Shown one piece after another: positions 1-7,182 of a stretch of 8,806 nt of DNA. The stretch is from positions 1-8,806 of the forward strand of contig JAUWIR010000149.1 in the NCBI GenBank assembly GCA_030605265.1. Reading direction: 5' to 3'. A model generated the notes under the pieces. It ran no database searches. It worked only from the letters and a program-made list of their open reading frames with translations, and had not been told where the DNA came from. Numbering within the stretch: position 1 is the first letter of the stretch; every line of letters begins with the position of its first letter. A program made the translations under genes and the position numbers. Source of the DNA: Pseudomonadota bacterium (lineage in GTDB: Bacteria; SZUA-182; DTGQ01).

Positions 1-586
1 CCGGCCTTTCGGTAATCCTGACTCTGCCGGCTTTGTGGACTGGCTTGGTTATAGATGATTATTTACATAAGGGAATTCTCCAGGGCTTGCCCCTTCTGAA
101 GGGGCTAACAAAATCCCGCTTTAATCTTTTTACCTTTCTGGACGGCGGGCCGCAGCAAATCAGGGATTTAATTCATAAAGGCTTTATCCCCTGGTGGACC
201 TTTGAGAGGGTGAAATTAAATTTTTGGCGACCCATAAGCGCTTTTACTCATTGGCTCGATTATCTTTTCTGGCCCAACTCACCCCTCCTCATGCATTTAC
301 ACAGCCTCATCTGGATGGCCGCTATGATTGTCCTTATTACTCTCCTCTATCGACGGCTCATTCATGTACCCTGGGTAGCCATCAATTACCTGTTGGCAGC
401 CAAATCAGTTTGCCTGGCCTGACTATTGAAGTGACCAAGCTGGCTGAGGAAGGATGGCCGCAAGAGGTCCGGTATCTTTTTTCCACGCCTTTGGAAGATC
501 CCTCCCTGGTGTGGCTGCAGATTCAGGATAATAAGACTATTCCCTTTCCTCTGCCGGCCATTGGCGAATCGATTATCTTAAATTAA
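1..586 (+). pseudogene. Remnant of a polytopic membrane protein with an internal deletion
   Basis: Two pieces of what appears to be one protein lie in different frames. The first is open from the left edge (the frame starting at base 3) to 422. It reads ALWTGLVIDDYLH near its start, then a predicted cytoplasmic or loop stretch, then a hydrophobic segment LIWMAAMIVLITLLYRRLI and PWVA at about 361-381. The second is in another frame, from about 395 to the stop at 584-586, and reads GSQISLPGLTIEV... to ...FPLPAIGESIILN. As I recall the family, these are large multi-spanning membrane proteins of unknown function. In them PWVA is followed by several hundred residues of membrane core, and the SLPGLTIEV-type segment is the extreme C-terminus. 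I infer a large deletion with a frame change at about 380-395. TTG at 33 is the first possible start inside the window, but the reading frame continues upstream, so the true start is outside. It is convergent with the minus-strand operon. The family assignment is by pattern only. Confidence 0.6.
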
Positions 587-589
587 AAT

Positions 590-614
590 GGGCATCCATC
601 TAAGGCGGGACACT
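590..614. repeat. Left terminal inverted repeat of the MITE-like element
   Basis: A 25-bp arm starting GGGCATCC and containing the core TCTAAGGCGGG. It pairs with the reverse complement of 846-871 at 23 of 26 aligned positions. It starts 3 bp after the stop codon of the membrane-protein remnant. Confidence 0.75.
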
Positions 615-630
615 CTTACTGGAAAATGAA

Positions 631-658
631 TCTCGCCAAGACGCAAAGATCGCCAAGA
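631..658 (+). repeat. Triplicated CGC(C/A)AAGA leader motif
   Basis: Three near-identical octamers lie in tandem: CGCCAAGA at 634-641, CGCAAAGA at 642-649 and CGCCAAGA at 651-658. They sit immediately upstream of the ATG at 661. From general experience, leaders of this kind (runs of CGCAAAGA/CGCCAAGA) often precede genes annotated as GxxExxY proteins, which supports the reading of the adjoining fragment. Their role is unknown to me. Confidence 0.6.
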
Positions 659-660
659 AT

Positions 661-762
661 ATGAATGAAAACCAAATAAGAAAAATAGTTATTGATTCTT
701 ATATAGCAATTCATGGCATCCTTCATAAAGAACGAAAAGTAGTTTACACTATAACTTGTTAA
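661..762 (+). pseudogene. Truncated GxxExxY-family gene start
   Basis: The ATG at 661 opens a 33-codon frame ending at TAA 760-762. The first 18 residues, MNENQIRKIVIDSYIAIH, match the way GxxExxY proteins usually begin (MNEN, a short helix, then ...AIH followed by a leader to GPGLLESVYE). Here the conserved GPGLLE...Y block that gives the family its name is missing. The frame runs into an unrelated tail (GILHKERKVVYTITC) and stops, so it is a 5' fragment and not a working gene. The triplicated leader repeat is still attached. The whole fragment lies inside the MITE-like element, so it was probably captured or left behind when the element lost its interior. The family call rests on 18 residues plus the leader. 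Confidence 0.5.
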
Positions 763-845
763 TTTTTTATTTACTATACAAGGGCATGAAGGAAAAGAAG
801 GAACGGCAAGTGATCCTGATAGGTTACGATTATGAGCAGGGTATA

Positions 846-871
846 AGTGGCCCGCCTTAGACGGATAGCCC
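846..871. repeat. Right terminal inverted repeat of the MITE-like element
   Basis: A 26-bp arm whose reverse complement begins GGGCTATCC and contains TCTAAGGCGGG, matching 590-614. It ends 2 bp before the last base of the radical SAM stop codon (874-876 on the minus strand). The element therefore abuts that gene's 3' end, and transcription of the operon must run straight into it. Confidence 0.75.
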
Positions 872-873
872 AG

Positions 874-2961
874 CTAATCGGCTGTTTTTATTCCGGCCAT
901 AGTGGCAATATATGACCCTTTTTGGTGGCGGTTATTGTATCTGAAAATCGTATCCACCAATTTCCTGTGTAATTTACCAAAAGCACGAATATAACGCTTG
1001 CTTAACCACCGGTAATATTTTTCCATACTTTTCATATTTTGCCGAAAGATAATTTTCACCAGCTCATCAATGAGATCATCCGCGTTATCGTCCAAAAAAT
1101 CTGACAAATCAGGTAAAGGGCCGCCGAGGATCGGTTTATATTCTTGCACAAAGACATAAGCTCCGGGAAGAGAATGTAAAAAGCGGAAACGCTCCACATC
1201 CTCAGCCAGAGTAGTATTATATCCATACATACAGATAAATTCTACATTATCACGAGGCGTGAAGCCGAACAGTTGATATTTGCTATGGACCTGATCCAGG
1301 TAGCGAGCATCATTCAAGCTGAAATAGTAGGCGGTCCTGTTGAATTTAACATTAGTACAATGAATACGCCGGATAATTTGGGCTGTATCTTCATCCGCCA
1401 GCCGAATGTCAAGTGTTTGGTTAAAATTGACCTGGAGATTTTCTCTGACCATTTCTTCAAGAAGCTCCCCGGCTCTAGAGTATGCCAGAATATTATCATC
1501 AAGCAGGATAAGTTTTTGCCGGTCCTTATCCAGCAATGTTTCAAGATCGCTGACCTGCCGAGGCAGTCCTTCTTTTTGGGGCACAATACAAAAAGAACAA
1601 TTGAACCGGCAACCGCGGGTGAGAAACCCTATGGCCCGGTCACCTAACTCGGGATAAAGAGAGTAATCAGCAGGAAGGGCCTCAATGTGCTCGGGAAGGC
1701 GTTTTTGGACATCCACCCCGGAGCCGCCAAGGATGAGTGATTGACCATACTGTTTTTGCAGTTTTTCAATTCGTTTTTTCGATGCCGGAAAAGAAAAAGT
1801 ACTGCTGGCCCAAACCTCTTCCACCTTCGGGATAGTATAATCTTTTCTGGCCAGGACCACTTTGCGTCCCTGCTCTTTGAAATAGCTGCTTAGTTTCATT
1901 AGGGCAAGATTTGGCAGGCAACTGTCAATATCTATCAGCAGAATGCCGCCAGGGGGCAAGTGAGCGGGAGATTTTTTTTGGGGCTGCCGATCGGAAGCAT
2001 CAGGGCGTAAAAGATAGTTACTCTGTGCTTCAGGGGGAAAGGCGGAGCGGGCTTTCTCGGAAAGGGTGAGTATAAATTGCATGTTCGGCAGAAGGCGATC
2101 CATAAGCTTAATCCATTGAGGAAAAATCCTTTCCGTACAAAAGAGGTCAGGGCGGTGGAACAATACAACACCAGGCATATCCATTGGACGGGCGCTCTTT
2201 GGGAAGGCGTCCATCAAACAGCGGGCGCCATCAAGGGCAGGCAGAACTGCACGCTGCTGCCAGGGGTGTAATTTTTGCCATTCCCTGGCAAAATCACAGG
2301 ATTTTTCCATCCAGCAGTCAGTGTCTATGGAAAGATATTCTTTGAACAATCGGCAAAAACGTAGCAAAAGGTGTTTTGGAGCAAGACGCACAAACCGGAT
2401 ATGCTTGTGATGTAATAGGGTAAGCAAGGCTACAGGGTCAGTGATCAGGGCCTGTGGATTGAAGAGTGAATGAAATCGATTGAGGCGAAAAAAGGGATCG
2501 GTAAAATCAAAGTCGTCAGTCTGGTGGTGCGGCCTCAATTTAGGACCATAGCCGAGGATAAAATAAAGTGCATTACCTCTTTTAATATTTGGTGAGTGAT
2601 AATGAAGGTCCGCAGGCAGAAAGCGGCATTCTTTTTTCTTTAATAATTTTATTTGTCCTTCAGATTTTATTTCTATGCCCGTACCAAAAAGTTTACGCGA
2701 ATGGTAATCATGGGGGTGTGTTGCCGTTATACCTTCAAGCCTCAGGGGAGGTTTGGTAAACAATTGCTGCACTGAGTTCGGTAAGCGGTTGAATAAAGGA
2801 TAATTTCCCCAAGCTAAGGGTATTAACTGCAAGAGCTTATAATTGGGGCTTTCTGCAGAAAGTAGCCCCCATTTTTTTATTTTGTCGGGTCCTTTGGAAA
2901 AACAATAGTTATCAGGGCCATTTTGAAGCCCATTTTCAAAATATATATTTAATAGATACAT
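874..2961 (-). CDS. Pseudo-ATPase / radical SAM fusion protein
   Basis: 695 residues in two parts. Residues 1-~315 follow the order of an SMC/RecF-type AAA ATPase: a YLLNIYFEN opening strand, a P-loop-like LLSAESPNYKLLQLI (33-47), a LGYGPKLR block (136-143), a signature-helix-like WQQRAVLPALDGARCLMDAF (234-253), GVVLFHRPDLF (264-274) where Walker B should be, and LPNMQFILTLSEKA (291-304) where the H-loop should be. The GxxGxGK[S/T], the DE of Walker B and the H-loop His are all missing, so ATP hydrolysis is unlikely. A Pro/Gln/Lys-rich linker (~308-337) leads to a radical SAM domain: GGILLIDIDSCLPNLALMKL (338-357), GGSGVDV (412-418), and the Fe-S motif CRFNCSFC with Cys 451, 455 and 458 (DNA 1588-1611) followed by IVPQKEG. 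NFNQTLDIRLADE (512-524) and YNTTLAEDVERFRFL (581-595) follow. The second half matches a widespread stand-alone radical SAM family of unknown substrate. The start is supported by the ATPase-like N-terminus. No Shine-Dalgarno is visible (ATAAAA precedes the ATG). It lies 6 bp after the TPR gene, in the same frame, so translation is probably coupled. Confidence 0.85.
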   Translation of the reverse strand: MYLLNIYFENGLQNGPDNYCFSKGPDKIKKWGLLSAESPNYKLLQLIPLAWGNYPLFNRLPNSVQQLFTKPPLRLEGITATHPHDYHSRKLFGTGIEIKSEGQIKLLKKKECRFLPADLHYHSPNIKRGNALYFILGYGPKLRPHHQTDDFDFTDPFFRLNRFHSLFNPQALITDPVALLTLLHHKHIRFVRLAPKHLLLRFCRLFKEYLSIDTDCWMEKSCDFAREWQKLHPWQQRAVLPALDGARCLMDAFPKSARPMDMPGVVLFHRPDLFCTERIFPQWIKLMDRLLPNMQFILTLSEKARSAFPPEAQSNYLLRPDASDRQPQKKSPAHLPPGGILLIDIDSCLPNLALMKLSSYFKEQGRKVVLARKDYTIPKVEEVWASSTFSFPASKKRIEKLQKQYGQSLILGGSGVDVQKRLPEHIEALPADYSLYPELGDRAIGFLTRGCRFNCSFCIVPQKEGLPRQVSDLETLLDKDRQKLILLDDNILAYSRAGELLEEMVRENLQVNFNQTLDIRLADEDTAQIIRRIHCTNVKFNRTAYYFSLNDARYLDQVHSKYQLFGFTPRDNVEFICMYGYNTTLAEDVERFRFLHSLPGAYVFVQEYKPILGGPLPDLSDFLDDNADDLIDELVKIIFRQNMKSMEKYYRWLSKRYIRAFGKLHRKLVDTIFRYNNRHQKGSYIATMAGIKTAD

Positions 2962-2967
2962 TTTTAT

Positions 2968-5900
2968 TTATAAATCATCAAGCCATTGTTTTGCCTGTTT
3001 GGCCAGATCACTTAATCGGCCCTCCGACCATTTCTCGATGCAAGGGGGAAGAACAATATTATGTTGTATAAATGTATCATTATAAATTTGGCAATAATTT
3101 CCCAAGGTAATTATTTTAAAAATTCGTTGTATTTCATTCGGACCAAAATTTTTATTAAGATATGCCCATGTTAGCCTTGACAGGAGTTGTAAATCCTTTT
3201 TTGACAAAGCAACGTTTTTTTCTATAATTTCTATGACTTCGCACCATCTCTTATTGTCTAAGTGATCGTCAACAGTTTCAAATATGTTTAAGATTTTGGC
3301 CATAGCGCTTTTTTGTTTTTTCCTTTTATTCTTCGGCATGAGGGAAAGTTCGGCGTACTTGATATAAGGGATAAGATCACATTCGCCGTTCTCATAGGTT
3401 AATCCTTCCTTCCAAATGTCCCGAGCTTTTTTAATTTCACCTTGAATAAAATAAGCAATCCCCAGAAGATGACATATATGACACGAAGACCCATCATTAA
3501 GACCGATGCGTGAAATTTTTTCAAGCAAGGAAATAACTTCCGGCCACTTGTTTCCATTGGCTGCTTCTTCGGCCATATCCAGTAAGCAGCTGAAATGATT
3601 AGGGTATTGTGTCCTCATACACATTTTCATATCATTTGCTTTTTCAAAAAGGAATGTGCGTTTTAAGGCATAAATAAAAGCGGCAAAGTCATCAGGGTTA
3701 TTTGATCCCGGTTGTTTGAATTTTTTAATAGTATCATTTAAATCTTTTTCTGTAGGATTTTTTAGCTGTAACATATAAGCCAGGGAAGTTGCCTTGATTT
3801 CCCCTTTCGGATTATTACAATAAAAATGAAGAGATTTGAATAGAGGAAAGGCGTTTTTTAAAGGATCATCATGGATTTTAAAATCAAAAACCGGTGGTTT
3901 TTCATTAAGAATAATAGCCTGCACTTTATCGCCCTGGAAATTTATGGCCGCAAGATGTCTGCAAAACTCATCACTGGCAAAGGCAATTTTTTCCGGTATA
4001 GTAACCTTGTAAAGCAGAGCAAGGCCCTGCTCGGTTTCCTTATAGGCTGCAAGAAGGTATTTTGAATCTTCGGAAGAAGCATCTTGATAATAAATAAAAA
4101 TAATACCCGTATCAAGTGAGGTGAAAATTCGGTGATGTAACTCTCCATTAGTATTTTCGATGAGAAGAGGTGGATATTTTGCTTCTAAATCAGGTCTTAC
4201 TTCCATATAGATATGAAGATCGCCTTGCTCTTCATCGTATTCTTGAAAGGGGTCCATGGCCCCGGAATTGTCAAAGGGCAAAAAAACAAAATCTTTTCCA
4301 TTGGGATGAAGAGCGGTGGCATTGATGGCTTGGAAATGTTCAAAAGTAAAACTTTCACCATGTTTGCCTCGCTCAGAATAAAATTGCACTGTTTTGGTGG
4401 TAATATTCTGCATACCAATCCGAAAATGTCCGCCTGCATTAATTACCATAGGGTAAAAAGCACACTTTAGCCGGCGAGCAACACGTTGTTGATTGATATC
4501 AATGATATCAATTGTTTCATCAGTAGGAATTTTTTTATCTCGCTTATTTAACCACAAAGATTTACTCTTTGGAAATACCCATGCTCCCTCGACTACTTCT
4601 TCTTCTCTTACAAAAGAACCGAAATCATACCAGGAAAGAATAGTTAACGGCTCCAAACCAAGTTCCACTACATCTCCATTACGTCCTGTTATCCAGAGCA
4701 CCTTTCCTACTGCATAAATATTATGAACATCTATCTGTTTAGGTGTCCGCAGAAGGATGGCTTTTTTGAATTTTTGGTCATCAAGACAAAATATTCTCAG
4801 GAACACCCATCTTTCCTGGCTGGTGGCGAGAATTAGTTGCCTTTCATCCGGCAATAAGCAAGAGAAAATATCTTCACTCATCCAGTAGAAACCAAAAGAG
4901 GCGTAATACATGGGCAATTCATCAATATCGATGGCAACAAGGGCCCATTCCTTTTTTATATGAGAGGTATGCTCCTTTATCCTTTCAAGCCAATATTCCG
5001 GGGGGGCCTGTTCTGTATGTTCTTTTGACTCGCCGCCAATTTTTTTGGCAGCAAATCCATGATGTTCGGCCGGCTCTCCGGCAATTTGTTCAGGAGAAAA
5101 TCCAGTGTGCACGGCTGACGATCCAATCATTTTCCCGAAGGCAGGTCCGGTATGTTCGGCTAACTCGCCGGCGATTTTTTTGGCAGCAAAATGATCTCCC
5201 CGGTTTTGAGCGTCAAGGTGATTTTGCTTAAGTCTTATGAATTTTTCCAGATACTGTAAGCGAAGGTTAATATTATCGAAAAGCTTTTTATCTTTCTCCT
5301 GTAAAAGATTTACCTTTATTTGATCCATACAGGCACGCGCTTGTTGAGGATCATTCCTTTCGAGAAAATAAGCAGCCTTCTGTAAAAGATCTTTTGCTTC
5401 TTGGCACTTAACTGTGTGTAAAAGATTTTGAGCCTGTTGCCAAAGGATTTGGGCTTCAGGGACTGATTGCAGCACTTTAGCATAAGGTTCCAACTCCTCT
5501 AGGATACGTTCAGGCTCTTTTTTTTCATTAAGGGCCTCTTTTGATTTGCTCAGTACCAGGACCGCTTCTACCAGTTTTTCCGGTTTTGTTGTGGTTTTTG
5601 CGGAAAGGATTTGATCCAGCCAGGCCAAGAGGGGATCATGAGTTGTGTTTTTGATAAGGTTTTGTTGATGGGTAGTGAGATGGATATAGTGCAAAAAAGC
5701 GTTTTTTTTATCTCCTTCAGCCAGAAGATTCATAAAGCGCTGAATTTCCAGTTTCTCTTTTTTTCGTTTAGCTTCATTCCGGGCGTATTCAAGCCGCTTG
5801 GCCAGGTTTTCGGCCTTTGCTCCGGCGGATATGGCCTTATCCAGTAACTCGACTTCCCGACTGTAATCCTTGTTCTTTTTGGCCTCATCAGCTAACCGAA

Positions 5901-7017
5901 GCAACTGATTGATTTTTTCCTGACGTTGTTGTTTCTTATATTCGTGAAGAAGGCGCCGAGCCTCTTTGTTTTCCGGAGAGACGGCTAAGATCTTGCCGGC
6001 CAGTTTTAAGGACTCCCCGGTTCGTCCTTGCCGATCAGCCAGAATCATTTCCTGCACAGTCGGTTGGAGACTTTTGGCGCGTAATGATTGGATACTTTCA
6101 GCCAATTGTTCTATGGTAAGTTTTAATTCAGCTTGTTCAAAAGAGGCCAACTTCCCTAAAAGATTTGAAGCACAGTCCAAGTCGCCTTCTTGTATGAGGT
6201 GTTCTACCAAGAGAACATAAACTTCCGCTACTCTGGGGTGTGACACGCCTTTAATAAACTCCAAGGCGGGTTCTGTGCGGCCGTTTCGTGCGGCAGCCAG
6301 TGCTGAAAGGAGGTTCACTTTATCATTGGATTTGACACTTGTGGGAATAGTACTGAAAAGATCTACTGCTTTTTCATAGGCAGCTAAATAGTCAACATAC
6401 AGCTCTAAAAGGAAGAGGACGGGGGCCGGATCATCCCCGGCTACTTTAAGTGCGCGAAGAAAATATTTTTCGCAGGCATCATAGTCATATTCATCCAGTG
6501 CCTTTTGCCCCAACTGAATCAATTCATCTTTGCTGAGATCTTCTTCTCTCTTTTTCAGTTTGTTGTTTGTCGAATCATCGGCGATACTTGCAGAATTTGA
6601 AGGGTTGTATTTCCTCGAAATTTCAGTTACTGCAAATGGATTTTCAGTTAGTGCCTCATCAATTTGCCTTTGGGTCCAGGACCTGGCGTCTTCATCTAAT
6701 TCATCGATCAGTGTATGACAGGCATCTATATCAAAATGACCAAGACGAAACCCCACCATCCGAGGGTTTTCAGGATCAGGCTGCTCTACGATCAGGTTTT
6801 CATGAAAGCGCCTTATGAGCAGATTTTGCAACTGCGTCTTTATTTTATAACGCTCGGATGCTTTCTTTGAGCTGATATCTTCACCCGTTGGATTAATTCG
6901 ATGAATCATCCTGATCAGTTCATCTACTGTAACTGAGACCTTCTCTTTCAACACATCGGAGTAATCATTTTCTGAAAATTTATTTTTGGGTCTTTTTTTC
7001 TTTTTCTTGTGAGCCAT
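2968..7017 (-). CDS. Large TPR / propeller-like / TPR scaffold protein
   Basis: 1349 residues, with no signal peptide or membrane span, so cytosolic. Residues 1-15 are Lys-rich (MAHKKKKKRPKNK). Residues 20-135 form a mixed helical region I do not recognise. Residues ~160-360 hold TPR-like helix pairs such as LIQLGQKALDEYDYDACEKY (166-185). Residues 360-600 are Lys/Glu-rich helices, probably partly coiled coil. Residues 610-669 are four tandem 15-residue repeats. Residues ~690-1060 are beta-rich with short hydrophobic strands and turns (for example ALHPNGKDFVFLPFD, 902-916), suggesting a degenerate WD40/PQQ-like propeller. Residues ~1105-1345 are TPR-like again. This is a protein-interaction scaffold and no catalytic motif is seen. 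The start at 7017 is preceded by GGTGA (7023-7027, minus) with a 5-base gap. It is the first gene of the operon, and the radical SAM gene follows after 6 bp in the same frame. The C-terminal third is visibly more AT-rich than the repeat region. I do not recognise a named family. The domain calls are by eye. Confidence 0.85.
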   Translation of the reverse strand: MAHKKKKKRPKNKFSENDYSDVLKEKVSVTVDELIRMIHRINPTGEDISSKKASERYKIKTQLQNLLIRRFHENLIVEQPDPENPRMVGFRLGHFDIDACHTLIDELDEDARSWTQRQIDEALTENPFAVTEISRKYNPSNSASIADDSTNNKLKKREEDLSKDELIQLGQKALDEYDYDACEKYFLRALKVAGDDPAPVLFLLELYVDYLAAYEKAVDLFSTIPTSVKSNDKVNLLSALAAARNGRTEPALEFIKGVSHPRVAEVYVLLVEHLIQEGDLDCASNLLGKLASFEQAELKLTIEQLAESIQSLRAKSLQPTVQEMILADRQGRTGESLKLAGKILAVSPENKEARRLLHEYKKQQRQEKINQLLRLADEAKKNKDYSREVELLDKAISAGAKAENLAKRLEYARNEAKRKKEKLEIQRFMNLLAEGDKKNAFLHYIHLTTHQQNLIKNTTHDPLLAWLDQILSAKTTTKPEKLVEAVLVLSKSKEALNEKKEPERILEELEPYAKVLQSVPEAQILWQQAQNLLHTVKCQEAKDLLQKAAYFLERNDPQQARACMDQIKVNLLQEKDKKLFDNINLRLQYLEKFIRLKQNHLDAQNRGDHFAAKKIAGELAEHTGPAFGKMIGSSAVHTGFSPEQIAGEPAEHHGFAAKKIGGESKEHTEQAPPEYWLERIKEHTSHIKKEWALVAIDIDELPMYYASFGFYWMSEDIFSCLLPDERQLILATSQERWVFLRIFCLDDQKFKKAILLRTPKQIDVHNIYAVGKVLWITGRNGDVVELGLEPLTILSWYDFGSFVREEEVVEGAWVFPKSKSLWLNKRDKKIPTDETIDIIDINQQRVARRLKCAFYPMVINAGGHFRIGMQNITTKTVQFYSERGKHGESFTFEHFQAINATALHPNGKDFVFLPFDNSGAMDPFQEYDEEQGDLHIYMEVRPDLEAKYPPLLIENTNGELHHRIFTSLDTGIIFIYYQDASSEDSKYLLAAYKETEQGLALLYKVTIPEKIAFASDEFCRHLAAINFQGDKVQAIILNEKPPVFDFKIHDDPLKNAFPLFKSLHFYCNNPKGEIKATSLAYMLQLKNPTEKDLNDTIKKFKQPGSNNPDDFAAFIYALKRTFLFEKANDMKMCMRTQYPNHFSCLLDMAEEAANGNKWPEVISLLEKISRIGLNDGSSCHICHLLGIAYFIQGEIKKARDIWKEGLTYENGECDLIPYIKYAELSLMPKNKRKKQKSAMAKILNIFETVDDHLDNKRWCEVIEIIEKNVALSKKDLQLLSRLTWAYLNKNFGPNEIQRIFKIITLGNYCQIYNDTFIQHNIVLPPCIEKWSEGRLSDLAKQAKQWLDDL
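5011..5190 (-). repeat. Four tandem 45-bp (15-residue) repeats inside the TPR gene
   Basis: Residues 610-669 of the scaffold protein consist of four 15-residue units in perfect phase: FAAKKIAGELAEHTG, PAFGKMIGSSAVHTG, FSPEQIAGEPAEHHG and FAAKKIGGESKEHTE. The conserved core is an I-(A/G)-G-E step and a His at position 13 (H622, H637, H652, H667), mostly followed by Thr. Units 1 and 4 are closest to each other. The repeat lies at the hinge between the helical half and the propeller-like half and is richer in GC than its surroundings. It could be a flexible linker that grows and shrinks by slippage, or a ligand- or partner-binding stretch. Confidence 0.8.
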
Positions 7018-7022
7018 TTATT

Positions 7023-7027
7023 TCACC
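7023..7027 (-). promoter_or_regulatory. Ribosome-binding site of the TPR scaffold gene
   Basis: GGTGA on the minus strand, 5 bases before the ATG whose first base is 7017. It is a moderate Shine-Dalgarno and supports this start. No alternative start lies upstream in the frame with a better site. Confidence 0.5.
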
Positions 7028-7065
7028 ACAAAACATAGTATTTGTTATTAATGTTATTCAAAATA

Positions 7066-7095
7066 ATCATACCATTGATTATTATGCCAGATCAA
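7066..7095 (-). promoter_or_regulatory. Candidate sigma-70 promoter of the two-gene operon
   Basis: On the minus strand TTGATC (7090-7095) and TATGAT (7066-7071) are separated by 18 bases. They resemble -35 and -10 boxes about 50 bp upstream of the first gene of the operon. The region is AT-rich, so chance matches are easy. This is the best-spaced pair I see between the gene and the remnant at 7183. Confidence 0.35.
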
Positions 7096-7182
7096 CAGAA
7101 AGTAAAATTAAAGTAAAAGTATTTGATCATTTATAAAGCTACTCAGTAAAAAATAACCTTATTTCAAAGATCAACGGCCATC

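Larger units (their letters stand above)
590..871. mobile_element. MITE-like element with 25/26-bp terminal inverted repeats
   Basis: The segment is bounded by long imperfect inverted repeats. The left arm is 590-614 and the right arm 846-871. Read outside-in, they agree at 23 of 26 aligned positions, with one 1-base gap and two mismatches. Both begin GGGC and share the core TCTAAGGCGGG and the end CACT. The 282-bp interior is too short for a transposase and encodes only a truncated gene start. This is the architecture of a non-autonomous miniature inverted-repeat element. I could not find a convincing target-site duplication: the flanks are ...ATTAAAAT on the left and AGCTAATC... on the right. 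I do not recognise the parent insertion-sequence family. Alternatively it could be an old insertion sequence whose inside was replaced. It lies just 3' of the membrane-protein remnant and directly at the 3' end of the radical SAM gene. Confidence 0.6.

Noticed and set aside
786..860. 24-codon frame MKEKKERQVILIG... ending inside the right inverted repeat
   Set aside because: It is too short, has no clear ribosome-binding site and matches no known family. It is treated as interior sequence of the element.
871..886. Small CAGC/GCTG hairpin followed by TTTTT as a terminator for the plus-strand remnant
   Set aside because: It has a 4-bp stem only and lies across the end of the radical SAM coding sequence, so it is most likely chance.
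1273..1657. Open frames opposite or across the radical SAM gene
   Set aside because: They are shadows of the real frame, which carries the recognisable CxxxCxxC and NFNQ motifs. Their products show no domain.
3469..3483. CHICH (Cys1179-Cys1182-His1183) in the scaffold protein, a CxxCH heme-c motif
   Set aside because: There is a single motif inside a TPR-like helix of a protein without a signal peptide, so heme attachment is very unlikely.
5025..5231. Plus-strand 68-codon frame with internal repeats
   Set aside because: It is the complement of the tandem-repeat array of the scaffold gene, so its repetitive look comes from that.
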